From: JAGQWW01 sp041392845
GTDB taxonomy: Bacteria; Bacteroidota; Bacteroidia; Chitinophagales; Saprospiraceae
Direction of reading: 5' to 3'
Length of the DNA: 64,000 nucleotides
Assembly: GCA_041392845.1 (NCBI GenBank)
Contig: JAWKLG010000012.1
Span: forward strand, 1-64,000
The notes beneath the pieces were generated by a model that saw only the letters and a list, made by a program, of their open reading frames with translations, searched no databases and was not told the origin of the DNA. Of this stretch, positions 26,738-35,471 are shown one piece after another; within the stretch, counting starts at the first letter, position 1, and every line of letters starts with the position of its first letter. Made by a program: the position numbers and the translations under genes.

Positions 26738-27397
26738 ATGGAAAAGATCGCCAAAGAAACCTTAGACAAGGCCATTTCTTATGAAACTTTCAGAGCCTTG
26801 AATGCAAAAATGGTATTGGAAGGATTTACCAGTGGACCCAATCAAAGTCCAATCATGTTGCAATACACTGAAATCAACGATTTCAGAATGAAACGATTGG
26901 ACCGAACCACTGTTTTAAATGAGGAAATACAATCTTTGCTTTCTACCATCCAATCACCCCTCATTTTTCTGAGTATCACAGAAGCTTGGTGCGGTGATGG
27001 AGCACAGATTTTACCGGTTATCGATAAAATAGCATCCAGCAGTCAGCACATCGAACATAATGTTATTTTTAGGGACGAGCATCCAGAAGTAATTGATGCT
27101 TTTCTTACAAATGGAGCAAGGAGTATTCCTATCGTCATAGTTTTGGATGCAACTACTTTTGAAGTGTTGGGCCATTGGGGGCCGCGACCAGAAACAGCAC
27201 AAGCCATGGTTATGGATGCCAAGCTTGCAGCCGAAAATGCAGATTCAGAAGAATTAAAAAAGAAAATCAAACTCGACAGCCAGTCTGCCCTACAAAGCTG
27301 GTATGCCCGCGATAAAACCAAAAGTATACAATTGGAGTTTGGTGCTTTTTTGGCCGTTAGCTGTTTGCCATTGGCTGTTGGCGAAAAACTCCAGTAA
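26738..27397 (+). CDS. Thioredoxin-like protein with single active-site Cys
   Basis: This 219-residue cytoplasmic protein of the Thioredoxin_9 type has SITEAWCGDGAQ at about 83-94. The second cysteine of a CxxC motif is absent (Cys-Gly-Asp-Gly), as is common for this family, so it is not a standard disulphide reductase. The cis-Pro loop is ARSIPIVIVLD (about 130). The protein's last ~16 residues (FLAVSCLPLAVGEKLQ) are read from a TTGGC-type heptad repeat, so the ancestral C-terminus has probably been lost or extended. It stands 44 bases after the patatin gene and may be co-transcribed. Confidence 0.8.
   Translation: MEKIAKETLDKAISYETFRALNAKMVLEGFTSGPNQSPIMLQYTEINDFRMKRLDRTTVLNEEIQSLLSTIQSPLIFLSITEAWCGDGAQILPVIDKIASSSQHIEHNVIFRDEHPEVIDAFLTNGARSIPIVIVLDATTFEVLGHWGPRPETAQAMVMDAKLAAENADSEELKKKIKLDSQSALQSWYARDKTKSIQLEFGAFLAVSCLPLAVGEKLQ
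27350..27383 (+). repeat. TTGGC heptads inside the thioredoxin-like gene end
   Basis: Units GGCCGTT, AGCTGTT, TGCCATT, GGCTGTT at 7-base spacing lie within the reading frame and encode LAVSCLPLAVG. They are the inverted counterpart of the tract at 27479-27513. Confidence 0.85.
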
Positions 27398-27451
27398 CTT
27401 GTGGTTAAATCCTAAAGTCAATAATTAAAATCAAGATCCACTCTGCTGGAA

Positions 27452-27468
27452 GGCGGGCGCAGCCCGCC
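27452..27468. repeat. Hairpin with GCA loop, GC-rich stem
   Basis: Arms GGCGGGC and GCCCGCC flank the loop GCA, followed by GCTACAAAAA. Same plan as the element at 12970-12988 (variable stem, GCA loop, CTACA downstream). It lies between two convergent gene ends and could act as a transcript 3' end. Confidence 0.65.
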
Positions 27469-27478
27469 GCTACAAAAA

Positions 27479-27513
27479 GCCAACAGCCAACGGCCAATGG
27501 CCAACAGCCAATC
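27479..27513 (-). repeat. GCCAACA heptads abutting the DUF4175 gene end
   Basis: Five units (GCCAACA, GCCAACG, GCCAATG, GCCAACA, GCCAAT) end one base before the TAG of the DUF4175 gene. They are complementary to the tract at 27350-27383, so the two could pair over the GCA hairpin between them. Confidence 0.85.
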
Positions 27514-27514
27514 C

Positions 27515-30500
27515 CTACTTGCTCTTCAACGACTTATGATATTCCTCTACCAGATTTTTGTAATATGGTTTTAAAGCCGGAGAAACTGTTTTGAAAAGAT
27601 CGATTTCTGCTTCTCTTTTCTTTAAGTATTCTTCCAATGATGGAGGTGGTTTCCTTTCGTATTGTCTGGCTGTTTGAGCTTGTCGTTTCTCGTCCATGTC
27701 TTTTTCACGCTCTGCTTTTTCGTGCTCTAGCAGACGGGAAAGGATTTCTTCCTGACGTTTCAACATTTCGTTGGTCAGATTTTTATTGACCAATTCAGTT
27801 TCGATTTTATTCATTTCGTCGATGGCCTCCTGCAGCTTAGGATCTCCTTGGCCTCTTTGCTGCAACTCCTGTTGTTTCTTCCTTAAAGCTTCCCTAATGG
27901 CTGCCTGCTGAGCCGCCATTTTTGCAAACTGTTTACTACTACCACCTTTACCATTTTGCATCTGGTTTTTCATATCCTTCATCATCTCATTCACACTCTT
28001 CTGGCCCTGGCTGATTTTATCCTTTGGAACTTTACCAGATTTACCTTGACCACCCGGGTTGTTGCACATTTGATTGCCTTGCATCATGCCTGACATCTGC
28101 TGTTGCATTTGTTCCATGGTTTCAGAAAGCATAAGTGCCAGGTCATTTACATTTTTCATGACCCTTTGCTGATGATCAGCAGCCTGTGGTTTGCGACGTT
28201 CTTCTAAATCATCCAATCCACTTTTCATGTTGGATTTGATTTCTGTAACCTTTTCTGTTACAAAGCTTTCGATTTGGAATACGCGCTTGCTCAATGCTTG
28301 CAAACTATCTTCGATCAGACGGAAATCGTCCTTCAGTTTAAATTGTTGTTGAGTCAGATCCACATAACGTGGAGTATTGATTTCGGTGACACCAAATTCA
28401 TCTATCAGATTTTCCTGATCGAATGAAAGGGTAACCAGGTTTTCCAATAACTGCCTCAAGGCCTGCATGTCCTCCTGCATTTGTTCCATTTGACCGGATT
28501 GCATGGAACTGGACATTTTCTGAGCCATTTCCTTCATTTTCTCAGAAGCTTTCTTCTGGTTTTTGCTGGCCTTTTTGTTTTCCTGTTTTTCCAGATTGTC
28601 CTGGCTTTGCTCCATTTCTTCTTCGATGGATTTCTCTTCTTCCTCCGTATCTGCCAGGTCTTTCTTGCGTTCTAATTCTTCATTTTTCTTTTCGAGTTCA
28701 TCCATTTTCTCCTGGATGTCCTCAAATTCTTTATTGATGTCTTCTTGTTCTTTTTTTAATTCTTCCTGTTTCTCTTCAGAATTTTCCTCACCGGTCTTTT
28801 CACTCAACTCTTCCTGTTTTTCGGCTAACTCCTCAAGCTTGTCGATGGTTTTTTGCATCTCATGTTCCAATTCCAACTGTTTGAAAAGCTCTAACATTCT
28901 GTCCAATTCCATTTCCAGTTGCTCGTCATTCATCTGCATGTCCTCCATCATTTCCAGTGCCTCATCTTTTTCCATTTTTTCCATGAGGTCCTGAATTTCT
29001 TCCATAAGTTGCTGCATTTCTTCACTCATGGATTTTTCAAACAACTCTTGCAGTTTCTCCTGTTTTTGCATGATTTGCTCATCCGTTTTGGAGAACTCTT
29101 CCTGGTTTTGAAGATTTTCTTCAAATTGCTGTTTGGCTTGCTGGATTTGTTTTTGAAGCTCTTTTTGACGCTCCATCAACTTTTCCATTTCTTTTTTATC
29201 CTGCCATTTCAATTCTTTTTCCTGAAGGAGTTTTTCGCGCATCTTCTTCATTTCGTCCTGCACTTTTTTACTCTCCTTCATTGCGTCTAGCAACTTGTCT
29301 TTGATCTCTTCATTGTTTTGTTGCTCCTGTTTCTCCAGTTCTTCGACTGTAGGCATGTTGAACAACATCAGGTTGGTACGCGATGATTTACTGCCGTTCA
29401 CTCCATCGTTGTCCCAAATCTCAAAGTAATAAGTTACCTCATCACCTGGTTTCAAATCCAGTTGATACATATCGAAGGTGTAATCAAATCTGGCTTGTTT
29501 ATCACCGCTGATTCTTAATTTCTCACTTTGGGCAGCATCTGGTTGTTCCTTCCCTTCTCTTTTAACCCTGTAATTAAAGGTTAGACTTTTTAAGCCGTAA
29601 TCATCGCTGGCTTCTCCGGCAAAAAACTGAACCCTTTTATCGGTTGAATCTTTAAATAATTCAGCACTGATACTTGGATATTGGTCAGGTACCACAGAAA
29701 GAGAGTAGCTTATTGAATCTGCATTCGGAAGGTTTTTATTGGATACGTAAAGTTTATATGCCTCATCCTTCATTGCTCTTTTTTTGTAGGTAAAGAGCTC
29801 ATCTGATCTTCTTTCCAAAGGCGTTTTTTCACCATTTGAAAAATCCATCAAAATTTGGTCGGTATTTTCCGCCTGAAAGATCCAATTGATCTGAGTGCCT
29901 TGAGGAAGTACCAAATCTCCTATATTATTTAGTTGTTCATCCTTTCTTCCTATGTATGCCGGGTAATCCAAACTTACCTCGAAATTGGCAATATTTGGCT
30001 TTTTCAAAACGGTTAGCTCCATGTCTGTCGAACGAACCGGACCTGAAAACAAATTAAAATCAATATTTTTTTGGACGTTGCTAAAGGTATAGGTAAAGGT
30101 ATTCTGGTCTTTTTTATTTAAACGGTATTGGACATTATCCAGGTCGATGAAAACCTCATTGGGTAACACATCACCTTCTACTTTAACTGTAAGGGGGAAA
30201 TCCTCAAATTGCACTACTTCCAGATTTTCATTTTCCATTTTAAATTGAAATGGAGCCGGCTTTTCGAATTCTTTATTGTTTTGAAGTAATCTAAAAGTTG
30301 GTTCAGTTATCCAACTAGAATTTACTACTAAAATCAATAAAAGCAGGAGTAGGGGAGGAAGTGTGTATTTTAAATATTTTCTATTTTGACTTAAATCGAT
30401 GGCAGATTGGAAAGAAACTAGTTTTATTTTGTCCGTTTTTTGGTTGATGGATGCCAGGATCAATTCCTGACCTGAATCCTTATCGTATTGGTTTTTTAAT

Positions 30501-30850
30501 TGAAGAATATTTAAAAGTCTGTCTTTTACATCAGGAAAATGGTCTCCAATAATCTGAGCTGCCTGCTCGTGACTGATGATTTGTCCCAGTCTGAAATAAT
30601 GAAACAAGGGAATAAATACCCAGGTAGTAAGTGCTGCACCACTTGCCAACACAAAAGACCAAAACATCAACTTCCTGGTCCCGGAATGGAAATAATAGTA
30701 GTTCTCCAGCAAGCTAAGTCCTAAAAATAAAACAAGGATCAAGGCAGTACTGTACAAAACACCTCTGATGAGTTGATTCATATAGTATTTGCGGATAAAT
30801 CCGTCCAGCTTTTGTATCAGTAATTGATAGTTATCTTGCGCCATGGCCAT
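27515..30850 (-). CDS. DUF4175 family membrane protein with long charged coiled coil
   Basis: This 1111-residue protein has three helices near the N-terminus (about 30-55, 62-87, 155-177), a beta-rich extracytoplasmic part (about 190-490, with SVVPDQYPSIS and YFEIWDNDGVNGSK typical of the family), then a Glu/Lys/Gln/Met-rich coiled coil (about 500-790), and further helical segments to the C-terminus (PPPSLEEYLKKREAEIDLFK). The family is common in Bacteroidota near gyrase or metalloprotease genes; its function is not established. The bias of the coiled coil (runs of EEMQQLMEEIQ type) creates long open frames on the other strand that are not genes. Alternative start codons within the first four residues do not change the picture. 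Confidence 0.8.
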   Translation of the reverse strand: MAMAQDNYQLLIQKLDGFIRKYYMNQLIRGVLYSTALILVLFLGLSLLENYYYFHSGTRKLMFWSFVLASGAALTTWVFIPLFHYFRLGQIISHEQAAQIIGDHFPDVKDRLLNILQLKNQYDKDSGQELILASINQKTDKIKLVSFQSAIDLSQNRKYLKYTLPPLLLLLLILVVNSSWITEPTFRLLQNNKEFEKPAPFQFKMENENLEVVQFEDFPLTVKVEGDVLPNEVFIDLDNVQYRLNKKDQNTFTYTFSNVQKNIDFNLFSGPVRSTDMELTVLKKPNIANFEVSLDYPAYIGRKDEQLNNIGDLVLPQGTQINWIFQAENTDQILMDFSNGEKTPLERRSDELFTYKKRAMKDEAYKLYVSNKNLPNADSISYSLSVVPDQYPSISAELFKDSTDKRVQFFAGEASDDYGLKSLTFNYRVKREGKEQPDAAQSEKLRISGDKQARFDYTFDMYQLDLKPGDEVTYYFEIWDNDGVNGSKSSRTNLMLFNMPTVEELEKQEQQNNEEIKDKLLDAMKESKKVQDEMKKMREKLLQEKELKWQDKKEMEKLMERQKELQKQIQQAKQQFEENLQNQEEFSKTDEQIMQKQEKLQELFEKSMSEEMQQLMEEIQDLMEKMEKDEALEMMEDMQMNDEQLEMELDRMLELFKQLELEHEMQKTIDKLEELAEKQEELSEKTGEENSEEKQEELKKEQEDINKEFEDIQEKMDELEKKNEELERKKDLADTEEEEKSIEEEMEQSQDNLEKQENKKASKNQKKASEKMKEMAQKMSSSMQSGQMEQMQEDMQALRQLLENLVTLSFDQENLIDEFGVTEINTPRYVDLTQQQFKLKDDFRLIEDSLQALSKRVFQIESFVTEKVTEIKSNMKSGLDDLEERRKPQAADHQQRVMKNVNDLALMLSETMEQMQQQMSGMMQGNQMCNNPGGQGKSGKVPKDKISQGQKSVNEMMKDMKNQMQNGKGGSSKQFAKMAAQQAAIREALRKKQQELQQRGQGDPKLQEAIDEMNKIETELVNKNLTNEMLKRQEEILSRLLEHEKAEREKDMDEKRQAQTARQYERKPPPSLEEYLKKREAEIDLFKTVSPALKPYYKNLVEEYHKSLKSK

Positions 30851-31113
30851 TCAAATCTTTAATAATTTCGGGTGACAGTCTTAACGTGATTTTTCTTAAA
30901 AAACTATATTCTTCTAAATATTAAGACCACTATAATGCATCCCAACTTCTGCAATTCAATTAACGGTTTCCATTTGAGAAAGTTTTGAACAAAAATGGAA
31001 GGCTGCACCTGATTACAATAATAGTTCATATTTGTCTTGGATTCCACTTTTTCAAGCAAAACAAACCTCAAATTGATGGTAAATGCCATATTTGGGATAA
31101 ATAATCAAAGACC

Positions 31114-31362
31114 ATGCGTATTTCAGTCGAAATCAGTAAATATCCATTAACACCCGATTACGGAAATCCTATCCTTTCTTTTATAGAAAGATTAAAATCT
31201 TACCCTGAACTGGTAGTTAGATCCAATACCATGTCGACCCAAATTTTTGGTGAATACGAAGAAGTTCATTCCATTTTGCAAAAAGAAATGAAAGCTTCAT
31301 TCGAATCTCCAGAAACGGTGGTCATGGTGATGAAATTTGTAAACCAGGATCTTCTGGATTAA
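31114..31362 (+). CDS. Small thiamine-binding (MTH1187/YkoF-like) protein
   Basis: This 82-residue cytoplasmic protein matches the pattern of the Thiamine_BP/UPF0045 family: VEISKYPLTPDY near the N-terminus, FIERLKSYPELVVRSN in the middle, and TMSTQIFGEYEEV (about 45-57), followed by a helix. Members form ferredoxin-like homotetramers, and some bind thiamine precursors. The assignment rests on remembered family pattern. It converges on the YraN gene with a 4-base overlap sharing TTAA stops. Confidence 0.65.
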   Translation: MRISVEISKYPLTPDYGNPILSFIERLKSYPELVVRSNTMSTQIFGEYEEVHSILQKEMKASFESPETVVMVMKFVNQDLLD

Positions 31363-31730
31363 AGACCGGGAAAAAAGGCATCCACAAAATGCTTGGTGTA
31401 GGTGCTTCCATCTTTCCTTTTTAGTATGGAAATGATGTCAAATCGAAGTTCGCCATCATGGCCAATTTCTTCCATAAAAGCAGAAGCTGCTGTTGCCAAA
31501 AGGCGTTTCTTTTTGCGATCTACAAACGATTCCGGAGTCCCTAGCGAATCATAAGATCTGGCCTTTACTTCTACAAAAACCAGTACATGGTCTTCCCAGG
31601 CAATGATGTCTACTTCGGCCTTCGCATATCGATAATTTCTTTCTACAATTTTATAACCTTTTCCGATTAGGAAAATCTCGGCCTGGTCCTCCGCCCAGTT
31701 GCCCAAATTGAAGTCTGTTTTAGTATTCAT
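31359..31730 (-). CDS. yraN: YraN/UPF0102 endonuclease-like protein
   Basis: This 123-residue protein has the family's diagnostic order: GNWAEDQAEIFLIGKGYKI (about 10-28), RYAKAEVDIIAWED (38-51, with the acidic residues of a PD-(D/E)XK-like core) and VFVEVKAR (51-58), then a helix with KKKRLL. It resembles Holliday-junction resolvase folds; activity is unproven in most members. Typical full length for the family. Confidence 0.85.
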   Translation of the reverse strand: MNTKTDFNLGNWAEDQAEIFLIGKGYKIVERNYRYAKAEVDIIAWEDHVLVFVEVKARSYDSLGTPESFVDRKKKRLLATAASAFMEEIGHDGELRFDIISILKRKDGSTYTKHFVDAFFPGL

Positions 31731-31859
31731 AAACTGTTTGTTTTACTATTAGTACCATTTTTGGACAAAAGGTATCAGGAGATCAGCATTGGATTTTATT
31801 TTACTTCTCTATCTTTACCGCTACTCCATTATTATATGTCAAATCCAAATAAAATCGAT

Positions 31860-33245
31860 ATGCAAAAGACACAAGCGTATATTCAGGAAAACAAAGACCG
31901 TTTCCTGGAAGAGCTGTTTGAATTGATTAGAATCCCATCCATCAGCGCCGATCCTGCTTACAAAGAGGATGTTGCTAAAACTGCTGATGCCGTAAAGAAT
32001 CATTTGGAAAAAGCAGGTTGTGACCTGGTAGAAATTCACCCTACAGCTGGCCATCCAATCGTGTATGGCGAAAAGATAATTGATCCTTCCCTGCCAACAG
32101 TTTTGGTTTACGGGCATTACGATGTGCAACCACCAGACCCGATGGATTTATGGGAAACTCCTCCTTTTGAGCCAACCATCCGCAAAACAGAAGTGCATCC
32201 CGATGGTGCCATTTTTGCACGTGGCTCTTGTGATGATAAAGGACAGGCATTCATGCATGTGAAAGCATTTGAAGCCATGTTGAAATCCAATGAGTTACCT
32301 TGTAATGTGAAGTTCATGGTAGAAGGGGAAGAAGAAGTAGGATCTTCTAATTTGTATCCCTTTTGTAAAGAAAATGCCGAAAAACTAGCCTGCGATGTAA
32401 TCCTGATTTCCGATACCAGCATCATTTCAAATGATTGTCCGTCTATCACTACCGGATTGAGAGGTTTGGCTTACGTAGAGGTAGAAGTAACCGGACCAAA
32501 TCGCGACTTGCACTCAGGAGTTTATGGTGGTGGTGTTGCCAATCCCATCAATGTCTTGTCTCAAATGATTGCTGATTTGCATGACGAGAATGGCAAGATC
32601 AATATTCCCGGGTTTTATGATGATGTGGAAGAAGTTCCGGCTGAAGAGCGTAAATTGATGAACGAAGCGCCTCATGATGAAGAAGCCTACATGAAGGATT
32701 TGGGTGTAAAAGCTTTGAAAGGCGAAAAAGGATTTACCACCATTGAAAGAACTTCCATCAGACCAACTTTAGATTGCAACGGAATCTGGGGAGGATATAC
32801 CGGTGCAGGTGCAAAAACAGTTTTACCAAGCAAAGCACAGGCGAAAATCAGTATGCGTTTGGTGCCTCACCAAAATTCAGTTAAAATCACCGAGCTTTTC
32901 AAAAAACATTTCGAATCTGTTGCTCCTGATTATGTAAGTGTGAAAGTTACTCCTTTGCATGGAGGAGAAGGATCTGTTACACCGACCGATACTCCGGAGT
33001 ACAAGGCTGCAGAAGCTGCGATGGAAAAAACTTTTGGAAAGCGTCCTTTGCCAAGCAGAGAAGGAGGAAGTATTCCAATTGTAGCTTTGTTTGAAGAGGT
33101 TTTAAAAGTAAAAACTGTATTAATGGGTTTTGGATTGAACAGTGATGCTATCCATTCACCCAACGAACATTACGGCCTTTTCAATTTTTACAAAGGCATA
33201 GAAACAATACCATATTTCTATCAGTTTTATTCTGAAATGAAATAA
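31860..33245 (+). CDS. M20 family dipeptidase
   Basis: This is a 461-residue protein counted from the ATG at 31860 (MQKTQAYIQENKDRF), which matches the usual N-terminus. Earlier in-frame starts at 31836 and 31761 would add non-conserved residues. Zinc ligands and catalytic residues are visible: VYGHYDVQP (His/Asp), GSCDDKGQ (Asp), EGEEEVGS (Glu pair), ISDTS, GLRG and the late His in DAIHSPNE. It hydrolyses dipeptides or related amides in the cytoplasm with two zinc ions. A hairpin terminator (33256-33276) follows. Confidence 0.88.
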   Translation: MQKTQAYIQENKDRFLEELFELIRIPSISADPAYKEDVAKTADAVKNHLEKAGCDLVEIHPTAGHPIVYGEKIIDPSLPTVLVYGHYDVQPPDPMDLWETPPFEPTIRKTEVHPDGAIFARGSCDDKGQAFMHVKAFEAMLKSNELPCNVKFMVEGEEEVGSSNLYPFCKENAEKLACDVILISDTSIISNDCPSITTGLRGLAYVEVEVTGPNRDLHSGVYGGGVANPINVLSQMIADLHDENGKINIPGFYDDVEEVPAEERKLMNEAPHDEEAYMKDLGVKALKGEKGFTTIERTSIRPTLDCNGIWGGYTGAGAKTVLPSKAQAKISMRLVPHQNSVKITELFKKHFESVAPDYVSVKVTPLHGGEGSVTPTDTPEYKAAEAAMEKTFGKRPLPSREGGSIPIVALFEEVLKVKTVLMGFGLNSDAIHSPNEHYGLFNFYKGIETIPYFYQFYSEMK

Positions 33246-33255
33246 AAAGTCAAAA

Positions 33256-33284
33256 GCCGGGTTTTATGCCCGGCTTATATTTAT
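33256..33284 (+). terminator. Hairpin terminator after the dipeptidase gene
   Basis: The stem AGCCGGG / CCCGGCT has a seven-base loop and a short AT-rich tail. The LptF/LptG gene begins immediately after, with a strong AAGGAG ribosome-binding site a few bases before its GTG start. Confidence 0.65.
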
Positions 33285-33298
33285 AAAGGAGATTCGAA

Positions 33299-34843
33299 GT
33301 GCAGTTCAAACAGATTGATCGTTTCATGTTGTCAAGTTTTGCGGGACCATTTATGGTCACCTTCTTCATCGCGATCTTCGTGCTGATGATGCAATACTTG
33401 TGGGTGTATGTTGATGACATCGTAGGAAAAGGTGCCGGCCTTTTCATGTTGGTTGAATTGTTGAGTTACATGACAGTATCCCTGGTGCCGATGGCCTTAC
33501 CTATTGCGGTTTTGATTTCATCCGTAATGGTGCTTGGAAACCTGGCAGAACGCTACGAGCTTTCAAGTATGAAGTCAGCAGGTATTCCGCTGTTTCGGGT
33601 AATGATGCCTTTGCTTCTGGCTTGTTTCTTCATTGCAGGCTTTTCTTTTTTCTGTTCTGATTCACTTATTCCGGTTTCCAATCTGAAATTCAAATCAAGA
33701 CTTTACGATATTAGAAAGCAGCGTCCTGCCTTGAGTATTGAACAAGGCGTTTTTAATGATGATTTTCAGGATATTGTAATTCGGGTTGGAAAGAAAGAAG
33801 CTGATAATGAAACGGTGGAAGATGTTTTGATTTACGATCAAAGTTCTATTGCAGATAATCGCCTGACTGAAGTAATTGCCAAAGAAGGTAAAATGTACAC
33901 CACTGAAGATGGTAAATATTTCGTGATGGACCTTTTTGATGGTAATCAGTACCACGAACTTAAGCCTACTTTCAAAGATGGGAAGCAGAATTATCCTTTT
34001 GTAAGGACCTCTTTTGAAGAGTGGACCAAAGTTTTTGATTTGGGTGCTTTTGAAATTCAACGGACGGATGAAGAGCTGTTTAAGTCCCATCACACCATGC
34101 TGAGTACCAGACAGTTGGCTGAAGCTATTGATACTATTGACAAAGACATTCAGGTGAGGATCGACAATTTTAATAAATATGTAAATCGCTTTTATAAGAT
34201 TGTTCCTGATTTTCAGGAAGAAGGGGATACTACCAAACTGGATCCTAGAAGCAGGGTAGGTCCAGATTTTGAAGCAAGTTTACCCAAGCCTACCGAGCAG
34301 AATTTTACAGGCAATGTGCGGGATTTGGATGCATTTGTAAACACCTTCCCGGTCTATAAAAGAAGCGAATTATTGGAGCGTTCAAAAACTATTGCACGTA
34401 GTTTGCTTGCACAAGTTGAAACCACCCAACGTACCTTGGAACAGACAGTTGAGAAGCGAGTGAAACATGTTTTTGAAATGCATTCAAAATTCAGTTTAGC
34501 GGTGGCCTGTTTTATGTTTCTTTTCATCGGTGCACCTATGGGAGCCATCATTAGAAAAGGAGGTTTTGGTTACCCGATTTTGATTTCGATTGTGTTTTTT
34601 GTGGTTTTTATCATTTTGACAATCATGTGTAAAAAACTGGCCGAAAGTAATACACTTGGACCTGTTTTAGCAGCCTGGATGCCATGTCTAGTCTTGTTTC
34701 CGATAGGGTTTATGCTCACCGTAAAAGCCATGAATGACTCAAAAGTATTGAATGTAGACAGGTGGTGGCCAATTGTGGTGGATGCATTTAAAAAATTAGG
34801 GAATTTGACCAAAAAACAGAACAAACTTGAGGCAAATAATTAA
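33299..34843 (+). CDS. LptF/LptG family permease
   Basis: This 514-residue inner-membrane protein has three helices at the N-terminus (about 13-35, 48-70, 97-120, with the NLAERYELSSMKSAGIP coupling segment) and three at the C-terminus (about 400-475). They flank a periplasmic beta-jellyroll (about 130-260) and an extra helical segment (about 262-395) absent from the ~360-residue proteobacterial proteins. It belongs to the ABC transporter moving lipopolysaccharide to the outer membrane. The GTG start is supported by an AAGGAG site in a genome where such sites are rare. It overlaps the PAP2 gene by 17 bases. Confidence 0.85.
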   Translation: MQFKQIDRFMLSSFAGPFMVTFFIAIFVLMMQYLWVYVDDIVGKGAGLFMLVELLSYMTVSLVPMALPIAVLISSVMVLGNLAERYELSSMKSAGIPLFRVMMPLLLACFFIAGFSFFCSDSLIPVSNLKFKSRLYDIRKQRPALSIEQGVFNDDFQDIVIRVGKKEADNETVEDVLIYDQSSIADNRLTEVIAKEGKMYTTEDGKYFVMDLFDGNQYHELKPTFKDGKQNYPFVRTSFEEWTKVFDLGAFEIQRTDEELFKSHHTMLSTRQLAEAIDTIDKDIQVRIDNFNKYVNRFYKIVPDFQEEGDTTKLDPRSRVGPDFEASLPKPTEQNFTGNVRDLDAFVNTFPVYKRSELLERSKTIARSLLAQVETTQRTLEQTVEKRVKHVFEMHSKFSLAVACFMFLFIGAPMGAIIRKGGFGYPILISIVFFVVFIILTIMCKKLAESNTLGPVLAAWMPCLVLFPIGFMLTVKAMNDSKVLNVDRWWPIVVDAFKKLGNLTKKQNKLEANN

Positions 34844-35471
34844 AGACAATAAATTGTTCCTTGGACTCTTTGTCCTTTTTCTTTTGTTAGGAATTTATCC
34901 TTTGGCCACTATGGGAAAAGGAGATTTATTGCTCCTAATAAATTCCGAAAACAACGCTTTCCTGGACGTTTTTTTCGCGATTGTGACCAGGTTTGCTGAG
35001 GTTCCCGCATTTATCATGGTCTTTTTTGTCTTTTTTATAATGAAAAAAAGGAAGGAAGCATGGCTGGTTGGAGTTTTGGGTGTTTTGGTCTTACTAACTT
35101 CCTTTGTATTGAAATCATTTTTTCAACATCCTCGACCTAAGACTTTCTTTGAAGGGAAAAATCTCCTGGAGCAATTGTATTTCGTAGAAGGGGTGTACAT
35201 CAATAGTGGCAATACCGCATTCCCAAGTGGTCATACCATGGGGGCGTTTGCATTGTTCAGTCTTATAAGTTTTATCGCTCCCAATAAATCCTGGATGCCA
35301 CTGATTTTCTTTGTATTAGCGGTCCTGGTTGGTCTTTCAAGGATATATTTGGTTCAACATTTTTTTGAGGATGTTTATTCCGGCGCTTTGCTCGGCGTTC
35401 TACTTTCATTGCTATCAATTTGGGCCTTTGGAAAGTATTTTAATAAAAGCAAGCAACCTGCTTCAGTTTAG
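34827..35471 (+). CDS. PAP2 family phosphatase
   Basis: This 214-residue membrane protein has about six helices and the three phosphatase motifs: KSFFQHPRP (about 90-98), PSGHTMG (about 133-139) and SRIYLVQHFFEDVYSG (about 169-184, catalytic His). It probably dephosphorylates a lipid phosphate or pyrophosphate, such as undecaprenyl diphosphate or a lipid A phosphate. The TTG start lies inside the end of the permease gene (17-base overlap), which suggests translational coupling and an envelope-lipid role. Confidence 0.85.
   Translation: MRQIIKDNKLFLGLFVLFLLLGIYPLATMGKGDLLLLINSENNAFLDVFFAIVTRFAEVPAFIMVFFVFFIMKKRKEAWLVGVLGVLVLLTSFVLKSFFQHPRPKTFFEGKNLLEQLYFVEGVYINSGNTAFPSGHTMGAFALFSLISFIAPNKSWMPLIFFVLAVLVGLSRIYLVQHFFEDVYSGALLGVLLSLLSIWAFGKYFNKSKQPASV

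Noticed and set aside
1..27513. Heptad tracts as remains of a transposon
   Set aside because: No transposase, no long terminal repeats and no target duplications are seen; differing unit families argue against one element.
28481..29290. Long open frames on the plus strand opposite the DUF4175 gene
   Set aside because: They are Phe/Leu/Ser-rich mirror images of the Glu/Lys/Gln codons of the coiled coil on the minus strand; composition, not coding.
34570..34824. Antisense frame in the LptF/LptG gene
   Set aside because: Shadow of the C-terminal membrane helices on the other strand.
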